Below are positions 27,701 to 36,328 of a stretch of 64,000 bases of DNA, one piece after another. The notes beneath the pieces were generated by a model. The model had not been told where the DNA came from. It made no database searches and was given only the letters and a program-made list of their open reading frames with translations. The stretch is from assembly GCA_030684395.1 (NCBI GenBank), contig JAUXTT010000042.1:124001-188000 (forward strand), in the 5' to 3' direction. The translations under genes were made by a program, and so were the position numbers. Position 1 is the stretch's first letter. Each line of letters starts with the position of its first letter. Source of the DNA: Bacteroidota bacterium. GTDB lineage: Bacteria > Bacteroidota > Bacteroidia > B-17B0 > Aurantibacillaceae.

Positions 27701-28486
27701 AGCCATACTCAGAACCTGTATGTTTTGTGAAAGTGAGCCTCCACCCATACTTGTGTAAAAATTAGTATTTTCAGTAAAATTAACCCCATCAGCCGTTTCA
27801 AACATCCGGTTATTAATAGTGTAATATAATTTTCCTCCAAATACAACAGTTGAAGTAATTTGTCCGGTAGCCCCAAACAATGTATTAAAATTACATACTT
27901 CCTGCCATGCGGATGAGTTTGCAAAATCGTTCGCATCTACAGCATTACGTATCACATGCCCGTTGCCAAACTCATCCAGAAAGGAAATATATACAGAATC
28001 AACAGCTCCGGTTCCTTTGAAAACATTTATGCTTGATGCAACAATTGCTGAACTTTGACCTGAAAGAGGTAGTTCATAATAGTCTTCCCAATTAACACCA
28101 TCCATTGTTCTCACAATTTTACTACGGTTTGAAGGTGCGCCAAGTATATTTTGTCCGTGTCTTGCTCCACCTCCAAAAGGTGCGTCAACAGAAGCAAATA
28201 AATATCCGGAACCCTCGTTTGATACTACAAGATGAGAAGTAGCTGAATATCCTACCGGATTATAAACACCTGCAAAAGTCCCTGCATCGCCAATAGCCGA
28301 ACGATATATGCTAGCCTCCGTGTGGCCCATTGTTACATAAAGCTTTCCGTGAAAAGTCTTCATGCTCGTAATTGATCCATTCTGATAATTGAACCCATTG
28401 GGTTCAACATTACCGAAAGAGCTTTGGGCAAACCCGGCCCTGCCCGTAAGTAACGAAAAAAGAATACAGATAATTATTTTTTTCAT
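24716..28486 (-). CDS. Large secreted LamG/SdrD-like protein with T9SS sorting domain
   Basis: Surface protein of 1256 residues. Signal peptide (MKKIIICILFSLLTG to GFAQ); an N-terminal region of about 390 residues with propeller-like repeats; an Ig/PKD-like segment (ISGADTSVCEGTSATLVASP); a concanavalin/LamG domain at about 520-690 (RQLTIEMWVKPDNNTGVI, WSHIVVQFDGNNFTGYVNG, GFIRDVRIWN); Ig-like spacers; an SdrD/CNA-B-like carboxypeptidase-regulatory fold (GVDVKLGKN, GYYVFDSVPNGGYKIYVD); and a T9SS type-A domain from IYPNPAKDVLYVSY. LamG domains bind glycans, so adhesion or polysaccharide contact is likely. It lies upstream of, and on the same strand as, nothing obviously related; 60 bp separate it from the OmpA/PD40 gene. 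Confidence 0.88.
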   Translation of the reverse strand: MKKIIICILFSLLTGRAGFAQSSFGNVEPNGFNYQNGSITSMKTFHGKLYVTMGHTEASIYRSAIGDAGTFAGVYNPVGYSATSHLVVSNEGSGYLFASVDAPFGGGARHGQNILGAPSNRSKIVRTMDGVNWEDYYELPLSGQSSAIVASSINVFKGTGAVDSVYISFLDEFGNGHVIRNAVDANDFANSSAWQEVCNFNTLFGATGQITSTVVFGGKLYYTINNRMFETADGVNFTENTNFYTSMGGGSLSQNIQVLSMAVYGPDLYLGTQTFNANGAQLWKTNDGIVFDSLFAITGFEEIRNLTAVGAKLWMFTNIGGDFKVGSYDGVSYTVEDSTEFGATGLEIQPNAAIEEFDNHLYIGCKQYDGGGKRMANNPHNQILDFGSSGGQIWRKCLLGPLPNIAIISGADTSVCEGTSATLVASPGFPSYLWNNGNTSQFLSTTIPGFHAVSVVDVNGCRNSAGASIYTITTAPVLFSDSSSVSFYSGITVCKNDTSFKLKAHPESDVNALAYYGQSKGLITPLSTAFASRQLTIEMWVKPDNNTGVIMTQYDTTVWANNNHDIIEYYGGTLYFELPGVSEMYVGTIAPNQWSHIVVQFDGNNFTGYVNGVQAGTGAGVWELPPSGADGFKIGYPSAVSDYGPSPNNTGFIRDVRIWNSVRTIADINTNMNGLLPGVYPDLIYHYELQEGSGVIAYDSSMYVNDATVTGIFVSPQVVTISPVAGTIDYGNNFFEFHPLQTTVYTATYTSIMGCNATSTFTVTVPFVNFAGSNTAVCGGLDANIYMATPGSYTITPGVIDLNPNFTPSPQPVVPTWYYASGFSADGGCAINDSILINVGPAFNSNVGNPPPIFACEETDVTVDVMASGGTAPYTFYWQKNGSTYIDTNYVDSLTFYLGGLAEIVTATGIDAIGCPMNPPVTFTVSPTLSSDLRGHVSTPPPSSLNVDEGLVYVFKHQPGYAGFDTVGYTNLDANGDYFFSPLYAGNYLIKVLPTESAFPFAVPTYYGNAFQWDSSMVYVHGCAQVDTANIQVVESDTTTGTASISGYILEGDGFGNNRYGNIGNPNMPFAPGGPLKGVDVKLGKNPGGGIQARTMSDSTGYYVFDSVPNGGYKIYVDIPNLPMDSTRELTILIGDSSIQNNYFADSASIYINPDTISSVGIYSSDLKYANKFSIYPNPAKDVLYVSYELEKEGKVAFEITNVFGQVIKYEQARKHPEGKNIFIFNIDQLNLQGGVYFISILNDNKKYTQRVVVIE

Positions 28487-28546
28487 ATTAAAGTAATTTA
28501 TTCTTAGACGAGGCTAATTTAATAAATTACAATAATATAGCGGCAT

Positions 28547-30649
28547 TTATTTTTCCAAAATAGTAAACTCTACCCTACGGTTTTTTGCCTGAACTTCTTC
28601 TTTATTGGTTTTATAAAGTGGTTTAGAGTACCCATAACCCTTTGAAGTAATTCGTTTTTCATCAATACCTTTTGCAACAATATAGTTTTTAACAGCTAAG
28701 GCCCTGTTGCTAGATAATTCTTCGTTAAATTTTTGGTCAGATGTGTTAATACTGGTATGTCCCCCGATCTCAATTTTTATAGTCGGGTTATCTTTCAGCA
28801 AAGAATAAAGTTTATTTAACTCCGGAAACGACTCTGGCAATATGTCATATTTGTTTGCAGTAAAAAACAAGTTGTTCATTACAATAGAAGCTCCTTCTTT
28901 TATTGGCGTAAGGTATAAATCTATGTTTTCTTCCTTGTAAGCATTCAGTTTCGTTGCATCAGTATTGTAATGAACTGCAGCATAGCCTTCATGTGCAGCA
29001 TGAAATGAGTACTTTTTCCCTTTTGGTAAAGAGATAAGAAAAACTCCTGTTTCAGGATTGGAAGTTGCATGCCCTAAAACCTTTGATGAACCCAATTCAC
29101 TATAGGTAATATCGGCAGCCATTGGTTTTTTTGTTTCACTGTCATAAACAACACCATGAACCAATATCAAAGGTAGTGGCTTCGCAGTTTCCGGCTGTTT
29201 GATCTTATAAATATCTTCCAAAGATCCTTTTGTAGAAGAAACAACATAAGCATTTTTACCCGATCCGGGAACCGTGTAATAAGCATCCCATTTTGCTGAA
29301 TTAACTTTTGGCCCCAAATTTTTTGGCTGCGACCAATTGGTCCAGGTATCATCTAACCGGCGGCTCATAAAAATATCATTGCTTCCATAACCCGGATGCC
29401 CCGCACTGGAAAAATACATAGTTTTATTATCTGCCGCTAAAAACGGTCCTACTTCACTGGCAAAGGAGTTTACTACTTTCCCAATATTCTTTGGTTCTGA
29501 CCACGAACTATCGGCCTGCAAAAAGCAAACATAAATATCCTTATCGCCATAAGTATCATCCCGGTAGGATGTGATCAACAAAACACTTCCATCAGAAGTA
29601 AGACAACTCTCTGTGTACTCACTATAGTTATAATAATTTTTAATTGTCATTGATTTTGGAGTGGTCCATCCTTTCATGGTTCTGTGCGAAATGGATATTC
29701 CCTTTCCGGTAACACTTCCGGTTTTGTCATATTTATTACCAAGCAACGCGGTGTTATTATCCGCACTAATGCTGATTAAAAAATTACGGTCCTTCGTATT
29801 CCAGGGAGCACCAACGTTTTTTGCGAGTCCCCAGGTGCTGTCCTTTAAGTTTAATTTTGAACACCATATATCATCTTCCTTTTTATCTCCCAAATTTTGT
29901 GGGTGCTCATCACGGGTAAAATACAATGTATGCTCATCTGTTGAAATTACAGGTGAAATTTCGGTGTGTGTCGAATTAACGGCTGAACCTAAATGCACTT
30001 TATCACCAAAAGAATTATACTTATCAATTAAATTAATCGGCTTAGCTTTTTGTTTAATATATAAATAATCAAACTCCACATAATTAAGCCCCATTACATA
30101 AAAGCCATAATAAAATCCATAAGTTTTTTGAGCGGGCATGCTGTATACTTCTTTTCCATTAACTAAAAAATGCCACTTACCCGAAGTATTTTTAACGCTC
30201 AAAATATTTACCTCCAGCATCGGTTTAATTTCCTTGCTTTTGGTCCAGTCAACAATTTTAGTATATTTTTCATCTACATTTTTATATATTGCAAAGTAAC
30301 CATTGGATGATATATCAAACACATAACAATTATCTAAGTCCTTTGCACCAAATACCAAACCGTAGCCCTGATTATTTTCACCACGATATTGTTTTTGGGA
30401 TAATACTATCTCGAAATCTTCATTTGGGTTGACATAAACCTCACGATACTGATACCAGGAAGATTCATCTTTTAAATGCTGCATTAAAAAACGGCCGTCA
30501 CGTGTTTCAGTAACTATATTATCCTGATCATAAGATGTCCACTCAGGGTCCCCCGGATTAAAATCACATTTTAAGAGATAATCACTTTGTGCGAAAGAAT
30601 TAGTAAGGAATAGTAAAAAAGAAAAAATACCCAGTAACTTTTTAATCAT
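28547..30649 (-). CDS. OmpA-family protein with LamG-like and PD40 propeller domains
   Basis: Outer-membrane-associated protein of 700 residues. The start at 30649 gives signal peptide MIKKLLGIFSFLLFLTNSFAQ; a longer in-frame start adds 18 residues that do not look like a signal. A concanavalin-like N-terminal domain comes first (about 22-215). Then PD40/WD40-like propeller repeats (ISPVISTDEHTLYFTRDE, FLAADNKTMYFSSAG, GYGSNDIFMSRR), a carboxypeptidase-regulatory-like domain (VHGVVYDSETKKPMAADI), and a C-terminal OmpA domain (IKIEIGGHTSINTSDQKFN, NRALAVKNYI, KNRRVEFTI). Similar proteins in Bacteroidota link surface complexes to peptidoglycan. It is divergent from the hybrid kinase. Confidence 0.9.
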   Translation of the reverse strand: MIKKLLGIFSFLLFLTNSFAQSDYLLKCDFNPGDPEWTSYDQDNIVTETRDGRFLMQHLKDESSWYQYREVYVNPNEDFEIVLSQKQYRGENNQGYGLVFGAKDLDNCYVFDISSNGYFAIYKNVDEKYTKIVDWTKSKEIKPMLEVNILSVKNTSGKWHFLVNGKEVYSMPAQKTYGFYYGFYVMGLNYVEFDYLYIKQKAKPINLIDKYNSFGDKVHLGSAVNSTHTEISPVISTDEHTLYFTRDEHPQNLGDKKEDDIWCSKLNLKDSTWGLAKNVGAPWNTKDRNFLISISADNNTALLGNKYDKTGSVTGKGISISHRTMKGWTTPKSMTIKNYYNYSEYTESCLTSDGSVLLITSYRDDTYGDKDIYVCFLQADSSWSEPKNIGKVVNSFASEVGPFLAADNKTMYFSSAGHPGYGSNDIFMSRRLDDTWTNWSQPKNLGPKVNSAKWDAYYTVPGSGKNAYVVSSTKGSLEDIYKIKQPETAKPLPLILVHGVVYDSETKKPMAADITYSELGSSKVLGHATSNPETGVFLISLPKGKKYSFHAAHEGYAAVHYNTDATKLNAYKEENIDLYLTPIKEGASIVMNNLFFTANKYDILPESFPELNKLYSLLKDNPTIKIEIGGHTSINTSDQKFNEELSSNRALAVKNYIVAKGIDEKRITSKGYGYSKPLYKTNKEEVQAKNRRVEFTILEK

Positions 30650-30809
30650 TGTTTGTTTGTTTAGCAGAGTAAAGATACAAAATGCCTGAATAGTTGCTAT
30701 CATTTTGTTACAAATCTGTAAAGTACTGACTTTTAATGCTTATTGAATTTGATTTGACGGAAAAAATTAATATCTTTAATATGTTACGTGTGCCTTAAAA
30801 AACATTGCT

Positions 30810-33800
30810 ATGTTCCTTAGCGAAAAACAACGTAAATTAATCGAATCTATTGCTAAAATAAATAATATAGCAAGGGTAAGTATATGGTTGTATGATAAAG
30901 ATCGTGAGTCTGTAAGTTCAGACCTTATTTATTCTCTTAAGGACAACACCTTTTTACTGGGACTCACATTAAAAAAAACTGACTTTCCCAATTATTTTAA
31001 AGCTTTGGAATTAGACAGGGAAATTATTGCCGATGATGCCCTTACTAATCCATGTACTTCTGAGTTTTCAGAAGCATACTTAAAACCATTAGGAATTACT
31101 TCTATGCTGGATGTACCAATAAGGGTTTATGACAAAATTATTGGAGTGGTTTGTCATGAACATATTGGTAAAAAAAGAGTGTGGTCTGAAACTGAAAAAT
31201 TGTTTGCCTTCACCACTGCTGATATTTTAGGGCTAACTATTGAGACGGAAGACAAAGAGAAGGTTTACAACTCCCTTAAAGAAAGTGAACAAAGATATGG
31301 GCTCACATCTACTGCATTGCCTGTAATCTTCTGGACAACGGACAAGAACCTTATTATTACATCATCCAGAGGCAAAGGCTTAATGGATCTGGGACTAGAG
31401 TCAGATGCTATTGTTGGAAAAACAATTTCAGAATTCTTAAATACTGACCCTAATGATGCAGCGTATGCTCATCACATGGGCGCATTAGCAGGTAAGTCGG
31501 CAAATTATGAATACCAACTAAATAACCTGATCTTTCAGATATACCTTGAACCTCTGAAAGATATTCATAATGAAATTACAGGTTGCATAGGTTTAGCAAT
31601 TAATATTACTGAACGTAAAGAAAGTGATATTACTATTCAGGAAAGGGAACTACAACTTCGAACTCTTTTTGATGCAGTTGCCGATGTGATTTTTGTTATT
31701 GATATTAATAAAGATGGCAGCTACGAATTTTCGTCTGTAAATCAGGCTTTCATAAATTCTACAGGGTTTACCCCAACTCAAATTATTGGAAAAAAAGTGC
31801 GTGACATCGTGCCTTTAGAATCATTGCAATTAGTGCTTGATCGCTATGAACTGGCAATAAAAGAAAGAAAAGTTGTTTCATGGGAAGAAACAAATACTTA
31901 CCCTAAAGGAACGCTTACAGGCATTGTAAGTATTGCACCATTGTATGATCAGGATGGAAATTGTACACAATTGATCGGTTCGGTTAAAGATATTACAGAC
32001 AGAAAAAAAATTGAACTGGAACTAAAATCAAGTAAAGAACAGTTATCCATTGTATTTAATACCGTAGCAGATGTAATTTTTGTACTGGACGTTTTAGATG
32101 ATGGAGGATATTCATTTAACTCGGTTAACAAGGCATTTGGCATAACTACCGGAATAGATACCGTAAGTATAGTTGGCAAAAAGGTGGAAGAAGTTATTCC
32201 GCAGGAGTCACTCACGGTACTTTTAAATTATTATGAAAGTGCCATAAAAGAAAGAAAAACCATTATCTGGGAAGAAACAAATGACTACCCTTCCGGAAAA
32301 ATTACCGGCATTGTTGGGCTTACCCCGGTTTTTAACTCAACAGGAAAGTGTACAAAACTGATTGGTTCAGTAAAAAATATTACCGAAAGAAAAAAGTTTG
32401 AAACGGAGCTTCAAAAAAACGAGGAGCGATTCAGGTCACTGGCTGAAAAAACAAATATTATTCCATGGACCACCGATGCCGGAATGTCGAGGCTTGACTA
32501 TGTTGGGCCGCAGGCGGAGGCAGTTTTAGGGTATCCGGTTGAAAAGTGGTACGAAAAAGATTTTTGGCCTAATCACATACATCCTGATGATCGGTTTAGA
32601 ACCGTTAAAGAAGCTGTAACAAACCAAATTGGAGATACCAATTACGACCATGAATACCGCATGGTAGGTGCTGACGGAAGAGTGATCTGGTTTCGCGATG
32701 TTGTTTCTATTGAAAAAGTTAGTAATGGCAAACACATGTTACGCGGGTACTTAATTGATATTACCGAACGAAAGAAATTTGAAATTGAATTACAGGAAAA
32801 TGAAGAACGTTTTCGTTTATTGGCAGAGTCAACAGATATTATTCCCTGGGAAACAGATGCCAAAACATTTCAGTTTACTTATGTTGGTCCACAGGCTGAG
32901 CGGATATTGGAGTATCCTGTTGAAGAATGGTATACCAATGATTTCTGGCCGGATCATATTCATCCGGATGACAAAGAAGATACTCTTGCATTCTGTTTAA
33001 AAGCGTTTAAAGAAAAGAAAAACTATGAGTTTGAATACAGAATGGTAGCAAAAGACGGATCAATTGTATGGCTTCATGATGTAGTAACTGTTCAGTTAGT
33101 TAATAATGTTCCCGTTACACTCAGAGGTTTTTTGATTAACATAACTGAAAGAAAGATCGCAGATGAAAAAATTCAAAAATTAAATACTGAACTGGAAGAA
33201 CGGGTACAGGAGCGCACTGCACAACTCATGGAGATTAATCGCGAACTGGAAAAGGCGAAAACTTCGGCAGAAGAATCAAAAACTGCCAAAGAACTTTTTC
33301 TTGCTAACATGAGCCATGAAATCCGTACACCATTAAATGCTATCATAGGATTTCAGCAGTTGCTAAAAGAATCAACATTGGATGAGGAGCAACAGGAGTT
33401 TGTTGAGAGCATAGATTTTGCAAGCCGTAACCTGCTGGTGATTATAAATGACATATTGGATCTTTCGAAAATAGAGGCCGGTAAATTTCAATTTGATGAA
33501 GGTGAGTCTGATATTGGTGATACAATTAAATCAGTAATAGAATTGGTAGATCTGAGGGCAAAAGAAAAAAAACTGAAGTTGGTTATTTCGCAAGACCCTG
33601 CTATACCAAATGCCTTGTATTTTGATGCTACCCGGTTAAGCCAAATCCTGTTGAACCTGGTTGGAAATGCCATTAAGTTTACAGAAATGGGAGAAGTGAG
33701 CATCTCCACACATTTGCTCGAAGAAAACGAAGATACTGTGCTTTGTGAATTTATTGTAAAAGATACCGGTATAGGAATTTCTCAGGATATGATCTCATCC

Positions 33801-34412
33801 ATTTTTGAGCGCTTTACTCAGGAGAGTATTGAAACTACACGTAAGTATGGCGGAACCGGACTGGGCTTAACCATTTCACGTTACCTGGTAGAAATGCAGG
33901 GAGGAACCATTCACGCACGAAGTAAGAAAGGGGAAGGTTCTGAATTTTTATTCCAGCTACGTTTAAAAAAAGTGCGACACAAAAAAACAATAAGCGAATA
34001 CAAACAAACGGAAGTAAACGGTGTTGCCGAGCCCACAAAAAAGCTTAATATTTTACTTGCAGAAGATGTATTGCTCAACCAGCGACTTGTTGTGAAGATC
34101 ATGGAGAAGTGGCACCATAATCTTGATATTGCCGAAAACGGAAAAATTGCCGTAGAGAAAGTAAAAAACAATTATTACGATCTTATTTTAATGGATATTC
34201 AAATGCCCGAGATGGATGGATATCAGGCAACAACTATTATTCGCAGTATACCGGACGAGCGCATTCATTCGATTCCTATTGTTGCATTAACCGCTCATGC
34301 TTCCAGTTCTGAGGCCGAAAAATGTATTAACCTGGGAATGAACTCATACATATCAAAACCATTCAGCCAGCAAAAATTGCTCCAGGTAATAAATGAATTA
34401 ATAGCTAAGTAG
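30810..34412 (+). CDS. Hybrid sensor histidine kinase/response regulator, GAF-PAS(5)-HisKA-HATPase-REC
   Basis: Soluble hybrid kinase of 1200 residues without membrane segments. An N-terminal GAF domain (about 1-150) is followed by five PAS domains (about 160-785). PAS2 and PAS3 (LFDAVADVIFVIDIN, VFNTVADVIFVLDVL) and PAS4 and PAS5 (DYVGPQAEAVLGYPVEKWY, TYVGPQAERILEYPVEEWY) are clearly pairwise duplicates. A coiled coil leads to HisKA with His836 (MSHEIRTPLNAIIG), HATPase_c (NLVGNAIKFTEMG, GTGLGLTISRYLVEMQGG), and a C-terminal receiver with phospho-Asp1129 (LMDIQMPEMDG). It has no fused output, so it must pass phosphate on or act through protein contact. No partner gene lies beside it. Confidence 0.95.
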   Translation: MFLSEKQRKLIESIAKINNIARVSIWLYDKDRESVSSDLIYSLKDNTFLLGLTLKKTDFPNYFKALELDREIIADDALTNPCTSEFSEAYLKPLGITSMLDVPIRVYDKIIGVVCHEHIGKKRVWSETEKLFAFTTADILGLTIETEDKEKVYNSLKESEQRYGLTSTALPVIFWTTDKNLIITSSRGKGLMDLGLESDAIVGKTISEFLNTDPNDAAYAHHMGALAGKSANYEYQLNNLIFQIYLEPLKDIHNEITGCIGLAINITERKESDITIQERELQLRTLFDAVADVIFVIDINKDGSYEFSSVNQAFINSTGFTPTQIIGKKVRDIVPLESLQLVLDRYELAIKERKVVSWEETNTYPKGTLTGIVSIAPLYDQDGNCTQLIGSVKDITDRKKIELELKSSKEQLSIVFNTVADVIFVLDVLDDGGYSFNSVNKAFGITTGIDTVSIVGKKVEEVIPQESLTVLLNYYESAIKERKTIIWEETNDYPSGKITGIVGLTPVFNSTGKCTKLIGSVKNITERKKFETELQKNEERFRSLAEKTNIIPWTTDAGMSRLDYVGPQAEAVLGYPVEKWYEKDFWPNHIHPDDRFRTVKEAVTNQIGDTNYDHEYRMVGADGRVIWFRDVVSIEKVSNGKHMLRGYLIDITERKKFEIELQENEERFRLLAESTDIIPWETDAKTFQFTYVGPQAERILEYPVEEWYTNDFWPDHIHPDDKEDTLAFCLKAFKEKKNYEFEYRMVAKDGSIVWLHDVVTVQLVNNVPVTLRGFLINITERKIADEKIQKLNTELEERVQERTAQLMEINRELEKAKTSAEESKTAKELFLANMSHEIRTPLNAIIGFQQLLKESTLDEEQQEFVESIDFASRNLLVIINDILDLSKIEAGKFQFDEGESDIGDTIKSVIELVDLRAKEKKLKLVISQDPAIPNALYFDATRLSQILLNLVGNAIKFTEMGEVSISTHLLEENEDTVLCEFIVKDTGIGISQDMISSIFERFTQESIETTRKYGGTGLGLTISRYLVEMQGGTIHARSKKGEGSEFLFQLRLKKVRHKKTISEYKQTEVNGVAEPTKKLNILLAEDVLLNQRLVVKIMEKWHHNLDIAENGKIAVEKVKNNYYDLILMDIQMPEMDGYQATTIIRSIPDERIHSIPIVALTAHASSSEAEKCINLGMNSYISKPFSQQKLLQVINELIAK

Positions 34413-34471
34413 CCAAAATATTGAGTTTAGAAGTTTAGAACAAGAAGAATTTAGTGCAGAGCAAACAAATA

Positions 34472-34500
34472 AAAAGCAGAGGGTTTTGGATCTCTGCTTC
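34472..34500. terminator. Bidirectional terminator between hybrid kinase and SRPBCC gene
   Basis: AAGCAGAG (34474-34481) pairs perfectly with CTCTGCTT (34492-34499) around a 10-nt loop; A5 precedes the stem, so a T tract follows on the minus strand. Confidence 0.7.
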
Positions 34501-34532
34501 TATAAATAAAATCAAAATCTCTTTTGTTTAAC

Positions 34533-35417
34533 TCATGCTTTTTCAGAAATTTCTTTCACCTTACTCAGTGCTTTTGGCCATGCATCCAAAAAGATTTTTT
34601 TTAATTCCTGATTAGAGTCGGTATCAACCAACAACAATGTATTACCATGATCTTCTTTAAAAGTATAATTTTCCAAAGATCCCACAAAAGTCTCTGCTTC
34701 AGGGCCACTCATAATTTCTTTGCCATTTTTTATAACACCTAAATGTTCTATGGACACGAAATTATTTGGAATATTTTCCTTGATCCGGCTAACCATTCCG
34801 CCCAATTCACCTTTTTTGTCAGGTCCCAGAAACTCAATTTTTGATCCTTTTCTCCAGGAGCCTTTATAATATGAACCGGCAGGGTTAAAAGCTGCAGTCC
34901 ACTCCTGGTATTTTTTCTCATCGAGCATGGCTTTATAAACTTTGTCGGCACTTGCATTTATTTTAATTTCAAAATGCATTGTTTCCAATTCCTTGCGTGA
35001 TTCAACATACTTTTTAAAGTTGTCTAAAATTGCCTGCCAGCCTTTCTTTTGAAATTCGGTTGAATTTTTTTCTTCTGTTTCAAAAGTTTCCTTCACAAAA
35101 GTTGTGATTCCTTTACCGGTAAAACTTACACTTACCTTTCTTCCATCTTTAAGAACGTAAGCAATTCGTTCGAGTGGTTTTACATCCGTGTAGGTGCCTT
35201 CCAAATCAAAACCGGAACTTCCATCTTTAGCTTCCATTCTAAAAATAAAATCTCCGTTTACCCGTAGGTCATTTTCTACACGTGGTGTTTGCCAATCGTC
35301 AGATGCGTTATTCCATCTCATAATGTGCAGAGGCTCAATCCAGAGTTTCCACACTTTTTCTACAGGAGCATTAATGTTTGCTTCAACTGTAATTGCCGTT
35401 TTTTGTGTTGTTTCCAT
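34533..35417 (-). CDS. Tandem SRPBCC (AHSA1-like) domain protein
   Basis: Cytoplasmic protein of 294 residues made of two SRPBCC/START-fold domains. Domain 1 (about 5-140) shows TVEANINAPVEKVWKLWIEP and MRWNNASDDWQTP, with KKGWQAILDNFKKYVES closing it. Domain 2 (about 145-294) shows FEIKINASADKVYKAMLDE, YQEWTAAFNPAGSYYKGSW and a final DAWPKALSKVKE. Single AHSA1 proteins of about 150 residues are common in Bacteroidota; this looks like a fusion of two. The fold binds hydrophobic ligands in a cavity; no ligand can be inferred. Confidence 0.88.
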   Translation of the reverse strand: METTQKTAITVEANINAPVEKVWKLWIEPLHIMRWNNASDDWQTPRVENDLRVNGDFIFRMEAKDGSSGFDLEGTYTDVKPLERIAYVLKDGRKVSVSFTGKGITTFVKETFETEEKNSTEFQKKGWQAILDNFKKYVESRKELETMHFEIKINASADKVYKAMLDEKKYQEWTAAFNPAGSYYKGSWRKGSKIEFLGPDKKGELGGMVSRIKENIPNNFVSIEHLGVIKNGKEIMSGPEAETFVGSLENYTFKEDHGNTLLLVDTDSNQELKKIFLDAWPKALSKVKEISEKA

Positions 35418-35682
35418 TTTGCTAAAATTTTAATTGCCTGCACGAAAGCAGACGGGTTAAATATAAGTTCAGCCATAAGCAACAGAGCTATTGGCGTTGA
35501 TCAATTTATTCTTTACAGCAAGATGTGATAAGGGGTAACTTTTATGAATTTTAAAAGCTAGGCAAATATACAAATTTTCAGTCCGACCAATGAATTCACA
35601 AAGGTTTCTTGGCTTTGTTTGCCATAAAAAATGCTAAAAAAATGATTGCAGGTAATAAATGAGTTGATAAGGAATTAAATCT

Positions 35683-36279
35683 TTATACTTTCTGGTCCTT
35701 CGAAAAAAATTCTTTCCTATTCTCCAACAACATCTCAATTTCCACTTTCCAGAAACCATCTTCAGTTAAAGCATTACCATCAACCTGTTCCATTTTTTGT
35801 TTTAAAGTCTCCAATTGAGTATCAGTAAAATTCGCATCTAAGTATGCATCTTCTCCATTCTCCTGCTGAATTTGGTCTACAAAGCTTCTGTATACAATTA
35901 AGAGTTCTCCCAGTTCGTTAATAGAATTGTTCATGTAACGCGGTGAGAAATCTTCATGATCGAGCCATTCAACCCTGTCATTCATTTCCGTATTTAAAAC
36001 GATAAGGTTTCCACTTCCATCTACACCAATAGTTACATACTTATCAAACTCCTTTTCAAGTGTATCGTATTGTTTGGTCAGGCGATTGATGCCATCATAA
36101 ATATCGCTGGTATCTCTTACAAAGGATAAATAAGGTGCCACATTAGCCGGAAGTCCGGCTATGGTTAAAAAATCAATGGTAGTTTGTTGAAGGTTCAATC
36201 CTTTGAATCGGTCTATTGATAATGGACGAAGTGAATGATCACTTGTTTCCCATACATTTTTAAATTCTTGTGCTGTCAT
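35683..36279 (-). CDS. SUKH-4-like (SMI1/KNR4 superfamily) protein
   Basis: Protein of 198 residues with features of the SUKH-4 branch of the SMI1/KNR4 superfamily: an N-terminal helix and FKGLNLQQTTIDFLTIAGLP, a strand region VTIGVDGSGNLIVLN, and MNNSINELGELLIVYRSFV. SUKH proteins are often immunity proteins for contact-dependent or polymorphic toxins. No toxin gene lies beside it, so it would be an orphan, or it may have a different housekeeping role. No signal peptide. It lies 50 bp upstream of the outer-membrane barrel gene on the same strand. Confidence 0.6.
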   Translation of the reverse strand: MTAQEFKNVWETSDHSLRPLSIDRFKGLNLQQTTIDFLTIAGLPANVAPYLSFVRDTSDIYDGINRLTKQYDTLEKEFDKYVTIGVDGSGNLIVLNTEMNDRVEWLDHEDFSPRYMNNSINELGELLIVYRSFVDQIQQENGEDAYLDANFTDTQLETLKQKMEQVDGNALTEDGFWKVEIEMLLENRKEFFSKDQKV

Positions 36280-36328
36280 TTTTTGTTGATTGTTAACGAA
36301 GGATTAAATATAAGGATTATCCTGCAGC

